A stretch of 25,469 nucleotides of DNA from a virus: positions 1 to 25,469 of the IMG/VR virus record IMGVR_UViG_3300022752_000355; one strand, 5' to 3'. Numbering within the stretch: the stretch's first letter is position 1; the number at the start of each line of letters is the position of its first letter. Of the stretch, positions 18,369 to 25,156 are shown in pieces. Under the pieces are notes generated by a model. The model was given only the letters and a program-made list of their open reading frames with translations. It was not told where the DNA came from and did no database searches. A program made the translations under genes and the position numbers.

Positions 18369-18574
18369 AACGCAAGGGCGACGGTCCAAGCGGAGTGATG
18401 GCTGAATGTGTCCCTCCAGTGGGGAACTAAAGCACAGTTGGGCTTAGCGGCTTTCCCTAGCGGGAGTAACGACTGGTCGGGTGCGGTACAGAATATATCG
18501 CTGGGAACCCGTGGTGGTAAAAGGCAATCCACCCACTCACACACCCCCCTCTCCGGAGGGGGTTTCGTGTTTTA
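18369..18574 (+). ncRNA. putative structured ncRNA of unknown class
   Basis: A region of about 200 nt between a promoter and a strong terminator, lacking a convincing gene. Local helices are visible: TCCC-TAGC-GGGA, CGGGT...ACCCG enclosing GCG...CGC, and GGTGG...CCACC before the terminator. No match to tmRNA, RNase P, SRP, tRNA or a riboswitch that I can recall. It contains one 10-codon frame after a GGAG site (MAECVPPVGN, ATG 18398), which may be chance or a leader peptide. Confidence 0.5.
18545..18574 (+). terminator. terminator of putative ncRNA
   Basis: CCCCCTC (18545-18551), TCCG, GAGGGGG (18556-18562), followed by TTTCGTGTTTT. Confidence 0.8.
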
Positions 18575-18588
18575 TATAATAATGTCTC

Positions 18589-18597
18589 TGTCATACT
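18589..18597 (+). promoter_or_regulatory. leaderless promoter for 18604 gene
   Basis: TGTCATACT followed by 6 nt and ATG at 18604, identical to the box at 16557. A TATAAT at 18575-18580 just upstream could give a second, short-leader start. Confidence 0.6.
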
Positions 18598-18603
18598 TGA
18601 TTT

Positions 18604-18783
18604 ATGGGTGCTAATAATTCAGACTTCTTTGACGGCGGTAACAACGCTCGTCTTAACCAATACGGTGCTCCTAAGGAAACCGAAGAACTTGATGGTCCTC
18701 GTGCTCCAAGTCAGTCCGGTGCAGAGAATCGTTTTGCCGGTTATACGGCTGGTAAGGTTGCTGGCAGTGGGTCGTACTCATAA
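18604..18783 (+). CDS. MGANN-tagged Gly/Asn-rich small protein
   Basis: A 59-residue protein starting MGANNSDFFDGGNNARLNQY, a clear variant of the MGRNNxDF tag. The remainder is Gly, Ala, Ser and Asn-rich with no recognisable domain, so here the tag is carried by a probably disordered protein. The start is fixed by TGTCATACT-N6; the stop overlaps the next start (TAATG). Confidence 0.75.
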   Translation: MGANNSDFFDGGNNARLNQYGAPKETEELDGPRAPSQSGAENRFAGYTAGKVAGSGSYS

Positions 18784-19055
18784 TGCACCCCCGTCAAGAC
18801 CACAGTCAGCTTTCCTCTATCTTTGAAGATGAGTGGTACAAGCGTCTCAAGAATGACCCTGTGTACGCCGGTTTGGGCGGCAGGTACTACGGCTACCCAG
18901 CGTACATCGGCTCTATGTCAATGTACAACGGCATGACCACAGCACTTCCCCACGATGACCAAGCACAACCAGATGCTGATTCCAAGATAGCTGGGGCTGC
19001 CCAAGAAGTCGGGGCAACTGGGGATTCGATGGGCGGAACAGACGTAGGTCTTTAA
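18783..19055 (+). CDS. hypothetical Tyr/Gly-rich protein
   Basis: A 90-residue protein that I do not recognise. The N-terminal half is Tyr/Gly/Met-rich (WYKRLKNDPVYAGLGGRYYG), the C-terminal half Ala/Asp/Gly-rich and likely flexible. Composition is like a small virion or scaffold-associated protein, but nothing specific supports that. Translationally coupled to the tagged 18604 gene. Confidence 0.65.
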   Translation: MHPRQDHSQLSSIFEDEWYKRLKNDPVYAGLGGRYYGYPAYIGSMSMYNGMTTALPHDDQAQPDADSKIAGAAQEVGATGDSMGGTDVGL

Positions 19056-19095
19056 CACCCCAAGTGGAGTTAAGGGACTATGCTTGGCGTTCTTT

Positions 19096-19104
19096 TGTCA
19101 TCAT
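19096..19104 (+). promoter_or_regulatory. leaderless promoter for 19111 gene
   Basis: TGTCATCAT followed by 6 nt and ATG at 19111; a one-base variant of the promoter family. Confidence 0.55.
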
Positions 19105-19110
19105 AGATAT

Positions 19111-19335
19111 ATGATTCCCCGCAAGCCTCTGGCACCAAATAACGGTGCACCAAACAGGGGCTTGTTCTCTGAGTTCCCTTACTCTCCTACGTTCCCTAAA
19201 TCACGGGAACAATCGTCCATTTTTCGCTACAACTCTCCGGGGCGTGGCATGAATGGGGAACATAACAGCGGTAATCCCGGCTCAGAAGAGCTGTGGAGGA
19301 GTGTGTATGCCTTAGCAAAGCCTTGGGCAAAGTAA
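19111..19335 (+). CDS. hypothetical protein, Pro/Asn/Ser-rich
   Basis: A 74-residue protein starting MIPRKPLAPNNGAPNRG, mostly low-complexity and likely unfolded, with a C-terminal amphipathic helix (SEELWRSVYALAKPWAK). Family unknown. A slightly longer TTG start at 19084 is less likely because ATG 19111 has the fixed promoter spacing. Confidence 0.65.
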   Translation: MIPRKPLAPNNGAPNRGLFSEFPYSPTFPKSREQSSIFRYNSPGRGMNGEHNSGNPGSEELWRSVYALAKPWAK

Positions 19336-19368
19336 TAACAATTTTTGGGATACCAGAAGGAACTTTCC

Positions 19369-19719
19369 ATGATTCAAGTAGACATCCAAGTTTTGGCATC
19401 AATGGCAGCCGTGTTGACTGCAAGCATTACGTTACTGACCGTGGTGGTGATACCTCTTTTGCGTAGGGTTAGAAAAATTAACGATGGGTGGGATGACTTT
19501 ATGCGGGACTGGAAAGGTGAGCCAGCCGAGCCGGGACGAGACCATGCGCCCGGTGTCATGGAGAGGTTGAACGCCATTGATGGCGAGTTTAAAAAGAATA
19601 GTGGCTCAACTTTAAAGGATGCAGTAGCCCGTATCGAGCGTAAACTTGACGAAGTAGATGAGCGCCTCCAAAAGGGAGACGAGCGCATGACTCGCATCGA
19701 AAACAAGCTGGAGAAGTAA
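19369..19719 (+). CDS. DUF2746-like membrane-anchored coiled-coil protein
   Basis: A 116-residue protein: one membrane helix (about residues 8-31, LASMAAVLTASITLLTVVVI) followed by RRVRK, then a cytoplasmic part with DDFMRDWKGEPAEPGRD and PGVMERLNAIDGEFKKNSGS, and a long C-terminal coiled coil (DAVARIERKLDEVDERLQKG). The DWxGxPxxPG and GVMERL motifs are those of DUF2746 proteins found in actinophages, sometimes annotated as lysis or holin-associated. AAGGAA lies 8 nt before the ATG. A one-base overlap joins it to the next gene. Confidence 0.78.
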   Translation: MIQVDIQVLASMAAVLTASITLLTVVVIPLLRRVRKINDGWDDFMRDWKGEPAEPGRDHAPGVMERLNAIDGEFKKNSGSTLKDAVARIERKLDEVDERLQKGDERMTRIENKLEK

Positions 19720-20345
19720 TGCCCGGTCTAAACACCTCGCACGACGTAAGCGGTCACCGCTACGGTAAGGGCGAGCTTCCCATTGGCTCTCTTGCAAATG
19801 CTGCTAGAAAAGCGTTTCTTGCTGGGCGCGACAAAAAGCGCAAAGAGCTTGAAAAGAACAAGCCCAAAGATGACAACAAAACTACCGATAAAGAGCCGGA
19901 ACCACCAAAATCCAACAAGGTGTTTATTGCTGGTAACACTATCGGTAAGCGCCCAGTTGAGCTTCCTTCTCCCACAATTGTAGGTGAAGGTGGAAGGGTG
20001 GCAAGCAACGAGGATTATTGGAAAGCAAAGCAACGGAATACTGACGCTGCGGCGCATTATCAAGAGCAGTTAACTATTCAAAACCACAGTAATCATCAGT
20101 TCCAAAACTATGCTGTCCCCCATCTTCCGGGCAAACCCATGCGAGCCACAGGGTACGGACCTACCAACCCTAAGACCGGTGGGTTTAACAAAGTTAAGAT
20201 GGGCAAACTTCAAAAAGAAGCAAATAACATTGAAGCCCTGCGTGCCCACAACCGGGAGCTTCAATCTCGACGACCTCAACCACCGGCTGCGGAAAGTACT
20301 CCGCCATCTACCGGAGAAGCTCCAAAAACAATCAGCGATAGCTGA
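19719..20345 (+). CDS. hypothetical Pro/Lys-rich protein
   Basis: A 208-residue hydrophilic protein of unknown family. The start (MPGLNTSHDVSGHRYGKG) leads into a basic helix (AARKAFLAGRDKKRKELEKN), a Lys/Asp/Pro-rich linker, a region rich in Asn, Gln and His (IQNHSNHQFQNYAVPHLPG), and a C-terminal helix (KLQKEANNIEALRAHNRELQ) with a Pro-rich tail. It is probably largely disordered. TAATG coupling to the DUF2746-like gene suggests a shared role. Confidence 0.65.
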   Translation: MPGLNTSHDVSGHRYGKGELPIGSLANAARKAFLAGRDKKRKELEKNKPKDDNKTTDKEPEPPKSNKVFIAGNTIGKRPVELPSPTIVGEGGRVASNEDYWKAKQRNTDAAAHYQEQLTIQNHSNHQFQNYAVPHLPGKPMRATGYGPTNPKTGGFNKVKMGKLQKEANNIEALRAHNRELQSRRPQPPAAESTPPSTGEAPKTISDS

Positions 20346-20407
20346 GTTCAGCAGGAACTTTTCTCAACCATTTGACAAGGTAGTAACCTACCTTTAAGGA
20401 GTGACCC

Positions 20408-20683
20408 ATGACCCCGTGCGCTAACTGTTTAGACGAAGCGATTGTTGAATACCCCATTGCGGGCGACATCCGTATCTTCTATTGCGAAAAGCACATCCCT
20501 TCTTTTTTGCTTAAACCAGACTACAAAGGGCGGCTTAACTACAACATCAACGTAGCCGCTTCGATAGCGGAGAGTGTTGCTGAGGAATCAGCGGTCGAAC
20601 AGCCAAGTAAGAAGAAATCATCAAAAACTTCAACCGAAGAAACAACCACCACAAAGACGCCAGCAGAGGCAGAAGGAGAGTAA
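20408..20683 (+). CDS. zinc-binding small protein with acidic/Lys tail
   Basis: A 91-residue protein with C4/C7 (CANC) and C26/H29 (FYCEKH), a four-ligand zinc knuckle, followed by a Ser/Thr/Lys/Glu-rich disordered tail. Proteins of this form precede the head genes in several actinophages. It is preceded by AAGGAG, 7 nt before the ATG, and by the inverted repeat AGGTAG-TAAC-CTACCT (20378-20393) next to TTGACA (20372-20377). Confidence 0.7.
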   Translation: MTPCANCLDEAIVEYPIAGDIRIFYCEKHIPSFLLKPDYKGRLNYNINVAASIAESVAEESAVEQPSKKKSSKTSTEETTTTKTPAEAEGE

Positions 20684-20685
20684 TT

Positions 20686-20766
20686 ATGAACGAGTTTGAC
20701 ACTGTCGGGGGATACGCATGCCCTATCGACCCTGCTGAGGCTGAACTTTGCGAAGGATGCCAGTAA
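20686..20766 (+). CDS. 26-residue Cys microprotein
   Basis: MNEFDTVGGYACPIDPAEAE then LCEGCQ: Cys at 12, 22 and 25. The CPxDPAEAxxCxxCQ form looks like a recurring short actinophage protein, though its role is unknown. GAAGGAGAG lies just before the ATG, and the gene follows the zinc protein by two bases. It is terminated by the hairpin at 20783. Confidence 0.7.
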   Translation: MNEFDTVGGYACPIDPAEAELCEGCQ

Positions 20767-20782
20767 GTTAACTCTTTGCCTT

Positions 20783-20812
20783 AGCCCCCCGAAAAGGGGG
20801 CTTTGTGCTTTT
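20783..20812 (+). terminator. terminator after zinc-protein pair
   Basis: AGCCCCC (20783-20789), CGAAAA, GGGGGCT (20796-20802), followed by TTGTGCTTTT. Confidence 0.85.
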
Positions 20813-20847
20813 ATTGGAATATCCCTATAACCCGAAAGTATCGTGAT

Positions 20848-21102
20848 ATGCCGATAATCCGTAAATTTGCCATTCAAGGGCATCCGATTCCCAAAACCGC
20901 GCACGCTCCTCGTGGACCATTTCCTCCAGAGGTTATCTCCCAGTCCTCGGTGTACTACGGGGAAGAAACTCATGGAGATTCACTGCATGAAGCTTTGGAT
21001 GACATTAGGCTGTTTCGTTGCAAAGATTGTGCCACCATTTTATATGAGGACGAGTTATCTACGCACCAGTGTGAAGACGACGAATCCAACCCCGACGCGT
21101 AG
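20848..21102 (+). CDS. CCHC zinc-finger protein
   Basis: An 84-residue protein with a C-terminal metal site: C58, C61, H73 and C75 in FRCKDCATILYEDELSTHQC. The N-terminal half is Pro-rich (GHPIPKTAHAPRGPFPPEV) and probably an extended arm. ATG 20848 follows AAGTAT at -12 to -7, a weak version of the leaderless box; there is no ribosome site. An upstream in-frame start at 20803 would lie in the terminator, so it is rejected. It precedes the virion-type gene at 21133. Confidence 0.72.
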   Translation: MPIIRKFAIQGHPIPKTAHAPRGPFPPEVISQSSVYYGEETHGDSLHEALDDIRLFRCKDCATILYEDELSTHQCEDDESNPDA

Positions 21103-21132
21103 GGGTATTCACTCTCTAGAGAAAGAACAATC

Positions 21133-21810
21133 ATGGCAACTAACAACAATGGTCATCTTATTGATGACGCAGGTAACGTCGTTGTTGACTTCGTTTGGGG
21201 CAACATGCCGCTCCAGCCGAACGATGACCGCGTAGAGCCAAATCTGCTCAACTACACCCTTGACAACCACATCATTGCTGATTCAAACTGGGGCGGTTAC
21301 CCGCTCTTTACCGCAAACAGTGCTGGTTCGGATGTTTCTGGTTCAACCGATTACATCACCGTTCCCAACGTTCTTGGTAAGACAACTGCTCTTGCTATCG
21401 ACGCTCTTGAGGACGCTGGTTTCACCACAACTGCTGGTGTAAACACCATCACGACGGCGTCCGCCGCAACCAACACTGCAACCCAGCCGACCCGCATTAA
21501 CGTTACTGCAACTACGGCAGCTACCGTTTACGTAACCGGTGGAACCGGAACGTGGGCTACCGGCACTAAGGTGACCATTGCTGCTGGAACGGGAATCCCC
21601 GCTGCATTGGTTGGTACGTGGACTGTTACCGGGGGTAGCGGAAGCACCCTCACTATTTCTGGTAGCGGTTGGACTGTTGCCGACACTGGTGCGATTACCC
21701 CCGGAACTCGCCTTACTGGTGCAACGGGAACCATCAAGGCTCAGAGCATTGCTGGTGGCGCTGCTACCACCGCTCCGGGTACGGCTATCACCATTACTCC
21801 TTGGGCTTAA
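21133..21810 (+). CDS. virion-type protein with PASTA segment
   Basis: A 225-residue protein. Residues 1-70 are a mixed region (DFVWGNMPLQPNDDR), then a PASTA-like unit at about 75-100 (YITVPNVLGKTTALAIDALEDAGF), then 120 residues almost entirely Thr, Gly, Ala, Val and Ser in beta-rich repeats (VTGGSGSTLTISGSGWTV). PASTA units bind peptidoglycan or act as stacked spacers, and Thr/Gly-rich beta regions are typical of head-decorating or fibre proteins. A virion surface role is likely but not proven. An AGAAAG site lies 7 nt before the ATG. Confidence 0.65.
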   Translation: MATNNNGHLIDDAGNVVVDFVWGNMPLQPNDDRVEPNLLNYTLDNHIIADSNWGGYPLFTANSAGSDVSGSTDYITVPNVLGKTTALAIDALEDAGFTTTAGVNTITTASAATNTATQPTRINVTATTAATVYVTGGTGTWATGTKVTIAAGTGIPAALVGTWTVTGGSGSTLTISGSGWTVADTGAITPGTRLTGATGTIKAQSIAGGAATTAPGTAITITPWA

Positions 21811-21824
21811 GTCTTAGGTAACTG

Positions 21825-22541
21825 ATGGCTAATGCAGGTTTGCCCCTAGGGGGTCAATTCCCTACTCGTGGCGAGATAGGGGCAAACCTGCCACCCTACG
21901 TCGAGAACCCCCGTGCAGTCGGGGCTAACCGAGGTTACGGCAAGTACGACCGTCTTTCATCTATTTGGGCAAATGAATCCGCCCAGTACATGGACCAAGA
22001 GTACATTCAATCTGAAGAAAACACGCTGACTGCTAATAACCTCGCAGAGGACCAGCGTAACTTTGAAGCGCAAATTGTTAAGTTGACAGATATTCCCACA
22101 TCGTCAACTAACTACACCCGACCACGAACTGTTGCTGCGGGGTATGACCCGCAGAGTAAAACAATGACCGTAGTGTTCCGCGATGGGACGTTCTACAATT
22201 ACTACGATGTAAGTCCGGGTGAGTGGGAAAACTTTTCGGCGTCTTACTCTAAAGGTCGTCCGTGGCTTAACCGAAAAAATCGTAATCAGGGTGCTGACGG
22301 TTTGTTTATCGGTAAGCCTCGTGGTCAGGCTAACATTGAAGACATTGACCCGATTGTGCGGGAGCAACTTTACCGTGTTGCCCGTTCTCAGCAACTTTAC
22401 AAGAAACCTCGCCCACATCGTGGTTATAGTTACAAGTCCCCGTACGATGTAGAGGCTCAACGGCGTACGGCTAAATCTGGTGGAAAAATTCCAACTAGAC
22501 GTCGCACAGGTTACGTACCTAGACCAAGGAAAGCATCCTAA
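21825..22541 (+). CDS. KTSC-domain protein
   Basis: A 238-residue protein. Residues about 92-148 are a KTSC domain: SSTNYTRPRTVAAGYDPQSK, MTVVFRDGTFYNYYDVSPGEW, and FSASYSKGRPWLN. KTSC domains are small beta folds common in phages and near lysyl-tRNA-type enzymes, function unclear. The C-terminal 60 residues are strongly basic (KKPRPHRGYSYKSP, RRRTGYVPRPRK), suggesting DNA or capsid-interior contact. Weak ribosome site (AGGTAA). Confidence 0.75.
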   Translation: MANAGLPLGGQFPTRGEIGANLPPYVENPRAVGANRGYGKYDRLSSIWANESAQYMDQEYIQSEENTLTANNLAEDQRNFEAQIVKLTDIPTSSTNYTRPRTVAAGYDPQSKTMTVVFRDGTFYNYYDVSPGEWENFSASYSKGRPWLNRKNRNQGADGLFIGKPRGQANIEDIDPIVREQLYRVARSQQLYKKPRPHRGYSYKSPYDVEAQRRTAKSGGKIPTRRRTGYVPRPRKAS

Positions 22542-22544
22542 TAA

Positions 22545-22868
22545 ATGCCCAAGGTACACAACATCGGTTCTACTCGGTTTATTCAACTCCTTAACTTTCC
22601 CGCCCAATGGGGGTGGAAAGTTGTCGTTAAAGGTTGGACTCAAGAAATTGAGGAGCCTTATCGCACAGCCGAACCTTATATCCTGAGACTTCCTTTTAGG
22701 AAAGCGGTAGTATTTGGTCGTTGGACTGGAACACTTACGGAAGACGAAGCGCTAAATAAAGCGATTCAAAGACGGGACCTTACCTACGATGATTTTCAAG
22801 AAGAAAACGGATGGACACCAGCCCCAGACCAAGTTGGAGAAGAGAGTAGCGAGTATCTCTACTCCTGA
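22545..22868 (+). CDS. hypothetical protein upstream of terminase
   Basis: A 107-residue protein that I do not recognise. Central strands (GWKVVVKGWTQEI, YILRLPFRKAVVFGRWTG) are followed by LTEDEALNKAIQRRDLTYDDF and an acidic Trp-containing end. It lies three bases after the KTSC gene and shortly before the terminase, a place where phages encode small head-completion or packaging-associated proteins. Confidence 0.68.
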   Translation: MPKVHNIGSTRFIQLLNFPAQWGWKVVVKGWTQEIEEPYRTAEPYILRLPFRKAVVFGRWTGTLTEDEALNKAIQRRDLTYDDFQEENGWTPAPDQVGEESSEYLYS

Positions 22869-22875
22869 GCTAGTG

Positions 22876-23031
22876 ATGTGGGCAGAAAACTCTTTATTCG
22901 TTATTGGCAAAGAAGTTACTGGCTGGATGCGTACGCATGACCACGCACTGTTGGACGAGGCAGACCTCGGTGCCGAGGCTCTCTATGCAATAACCCAAGA
23001 ACTTAAACGACGGGCAAATAATGGATTCTGA
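22876..23031 (+). CDS. small helical protein overlapping terminase start
   Basis: A 51-residue helical protein (MWAENSLFVIGKEVTGWMRT then DEADLGAEALYAITQELKRR). The start is uncertain: the in-frame residues before this ATG (STPELV) look conserved in style, so the true start may be upstream (TTG 22831 or ATG 22789), overlapping the previous gene. It overlaps the terminase start by 11 nt, the position of a small terminase or packaging accessory, but it has no DNA-binding motif and is short for a small terminase. Confidence 0.6.
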   Translation: MWAENSLFVIGKEVTGWMRTHDHALLDEADLGAEALYAITQELKRRANNGF

Positions 23032-24607
23032 GTTCGAAGATAAGTTTGAAGAGATTAATCCCGAGTTTTATCGAGAAGACAATGACGTACCTGAGTTTGA
23101 AGAAGAACCCGAAGAGGACGTACTTTCTTCAGAGTTTGTAAACAAGCTCATTGAGAAGATTATGAAGTTTATGGTAGTGCTTGTCGGACACGATTTGCAC
23201 GTTTATCAAAAACCTTTAGCTCGACGCATTATTGAGTCTGTTCTTATTAACGACGGTGAAGAAATTACAGCTCTTGCTTCTCGTCAGTCCGGTAAAACCG
23301 AAACGGTGTCAGATACTCTTGCTACTTTAATGGTTATTCTTCCATTGCTATCTAAGCTTTATCCAGATTTGTTAGGCAAGTTTAAAGATGGATTATGGGT
23401 GGGAATGTTCGCCCCTACTGAGTCTCAGGCTGAAACCTTGTTTAGCCGTACCGTTACCCGGCTTACCTCGGAACGCGCTATTGAGATTCTTGGCGACCCC
23501 GAGATTGATGACACAGCAAAACGCGTAGGTGGCGTTACCCGAATGATTCGACTTACCCGTTCTGGCTCGACTATCACAATGATGACGGCTAACCCCAAAG
23601 CAAAGATTGAGTCTAAATCATTCCACGTCATCGTCATTGACGAGTGCCAAGAAGCTGATGATTTTACCGTTGCCAAGTCAATCTCCCCAATGCTTGCGTA
23701 CTACGCCGGAACAATGATTAAGACTGGTACGCCTACTACTTCTAAGAACAACTTCTATCGTTCTATTCAACTTAACAAGCGGCGTGCCACGGGTCGAGGT
23801 GCTCGTCAAAATCACTTTCAATGGGACTGGCGAGACGTAGCCAAAGTCAACGCAAACTATAACAAGTTCATTAAAAAAGAAATGCTTCGTATTGGCGAAG
23901 ACTCAGATGAATTTCAAATGTCGTACAATTGCAAATGGTTGCTTGAACGAGGCATGTTTGTTACTCAAGGTTTGATGGATGAACTAGGAGATATCTCGCA
24001 AGAACTTGTCAAGGTGTGGCACAAGACTCCTGTTGTTGTGGGAGTAGACCCAGCCCGTAAACTTGACTCTACAGTTGTGACTGTGGTCTGGGTGGATTGG
24101 GACCGACCAGATGAGTTCGGGTATTTTGACCATCGTGTACTAAACTGGTTGGAAATTCAAGGAGATGATTGGGAAGAACAGTATTTTCAAATTGTTAACT
24201 TCCTAAGCAACTATGACGTACTTGCTGTTGGAGTAGACGCCAACGGTGTTGGTGACGCTGTTGCTCAACGTTTGAAAATACTTATGCCTCGTGCAGAGGT
24301 CATTCCTCTTACTTCTAGTCAATCTGAGCAATCTAAGCGATATAAGCATCTTCAGGCTCTTATTCAACGTCGTATGTTGTCGTTTCCCGCTCATGCCAAA
24401 ACCCGACGACTTCGTGTTTGGAAACGATTTGTTCAACAAATGGTGGACGCAGAAGTTCAGTACAAAGGTGCGAACTTTCTTGTGGAAGCTCCTGATGAGG
24501 CTTATGCTCACGATGACTTTGTCGACTCATTATCTATTGCGTGTTCCATGACCGTAGATTTGGTCATGCCCGAGGTTCAGGCGACCAGTTCCCCATTCTT
24601 CAATTAA
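23021..24607 (+). CDS. terminase large subunit
   Basis: A 528-residue packaging motor that translocates DNA into the prohead and cuts it. ATPase domain: Walker A SRQSGKTE (87-94), Walker B VIVIDE (203-208), and coupling motif KTGTPTT (234-240). RNase H-like nuclease domain: D343 (VGVDPARK), D406 (VGVDANG) and D502 (HDDFVDSL) form the metal triad. The first 35 residues are strongly acidic. All key residues are present and the length is normal, so it is likely active. It overlaps the upstream small gene by 11 nt. No conventional small terminase is obvious. Confidence 0.96.
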   Translation: MDSEFEDKFEEINPEFYREDNDVPEFEEEPEEDVLSSEFVNKLIEKIMKFMVVLVGHDLHVYQKPLARRIIESVLINDGEEITALASRQSGKTETVSDTLATLMVILPLLSKLYPDLLGKFKDGLWVGMFAPTESQAETLFSRTVTRLTSERAIEILGDPEIDDTAKRVGGVTRMIRLTRSGSTITMMTANPKAKIESKSFHVIVIDECQEADDFTVAKSISPMLAYYAGTMIKTGTPTTSKNNFYRSIQLNKRRATGRGARQNHFQWDWRDVAKVNANYNKFIKKEMLRIGEDSDEFQMSYNCKWLLERGMFVTQGLMDELGDISQELVKVWHKTPVVVGVDPARKLDSTVVTVVWVDWDRPDEFGYFDHRVLNWLEIQGDDWEEQYFQIVNFLSNYDVLAVGVDANGVGDAVAQRLKILMPRAEVIPLTSSQSEQSKRYKHLQALIQRRMLSFPAHAKTRRLRVWKRFVQQMVDAEVQYKGANFLVEAPDEAYAHDDFVDSLSIACSMTVDLVMPEVQATSSPFFN

Positions 24608-24611
24608 TTTG

Positions 24612-24671
24612 AGTTTGATAAGTTTTGTTGTTAAAAATCAATCAAACTTGTAGTTGAAATGCGCATTTCAA
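24612..24671. promoter_or_regulatory. AT-rich inverted repeats upstream of 24691 gene
   Basis: AGTTTGAT (24612-24619) pairs with ATCAAACT (24641-24648), and TTGAAATGCGCATTTCAA (24654-24671) is a perfect 18-bp palindrome 19 nt before the next start codon. Possible regulatory site or leader structure. Confidence 0.45.
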
Positions 24672-24690
24672 ACAATTAAGGAGTTACATC

Positions 24691-25086
24691 ATGGGTATTG
24701 GACCCGCACCTATGTTCCCTGAGCGTTCGCCTCAGGTTTACGAGCGCAAGGGCGCTGGTAACATGGAACGCCGTGGACCGCTTCGCTTCGAAGAGGGCAT
24801 CGCTACAGACACCGACGTCCCCACCGATTTTCAGAAGGGCATCATGCAGGGCTTTGCCGCTGCACCGGGTCGCCCGAACCGCAATGCCCCTGTTTGGCAA
24901 AAGCCCGCTGCGGAGACGCTCTCGGAGCGTGCTCACGTCGGCTCGGCTTCGTGGATTGAAGCTCCGACGTTCCTCGGTGAGTTTGCTCACGGTTCGTTCA
25001 CCAACTACGCAGAGCAGACCGTTGAGGTTGTTGTACGCTCGGGTGCCCGCACCATGCGGATGAACCCGACTGTCGTAAACGACTAG
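24691..25086 (+). CDS. small virion-type protein
   Basis: A 131-residue protein. The N-terminal half is Pro/Arg/Gly-rich and probably extended (GPAPMFPERSPQVYERKG); the C-terminal half has a conserved-looking GSASWIEAPTFLGEFAHGSF and a strand TVEVVVRSGARTMRMNPTVV. The style, position after terminase and strong AAGGAG ribosome site suggest an abundant structural protein, but I cannot name the family. Followed by a long imperfect terminator. Confidence 0.68.
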   Translation: MGIGPAPMFPERSPQVYERKGAGNMERRGPLRFEEGIATDTDVPTDFQKGIMQGFAAAPGRPNRNAPVWQKPAAETLSERAHVGSASWIEAPTFLGEFAHGSFTNYAEQTVEVVVRSGARTMRMNPTVVND

Positions 25087-25096
25087 TTTGACCTGC

Positions 25097-25140
25097 GGGG
25101 GTCTGCTTAGCTGAGTAAGTTGGCTAAGTAGACCCCCTAT
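25097..25140 (+). terminator. terminator or attenuator after 24691 gene
   Basis: GGGGGTCTGCTTAGC (25097-25111) pairs with GCTAAGTAGACCCCC (25123-25137) over 15 bp with one G-T pair and an 11-nt loop. The 3' tail TATTGTAT is weak in T, so read-through into the next gene is likely. Confidence 0.7.
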
Positions 25141-25156
25141 TGTATGAGGAGACGCT

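Noticed and set aside
18369-18574. tRNA or tmRNA in the non-coding transcript
   Set aside because: There is no T-loop GGTTCRANTCC-type sequence, no CCA-ready acceptor stem and no tag-peptide frame of tmRNA type.
18408-18614. 68-residue frame across the ncRNA region
   Set aside because: It crosses the strong terminator at 18545-18562, lacks a ribosome site and ends in the promoter of the next gene.
21528-21817. Frames in other phases of the PASTA/Thr-Gly-rich gene
   Set aside because: They read as Val/Pro or Leu-rich low-complexity sequences forced by the repetitive codons of the real gene.
22789-23031. Small terminase subunit next to the large one
   Set aside because: The protein is only 51-80 residues and has no helix-turn-helix; position alone is not enough.
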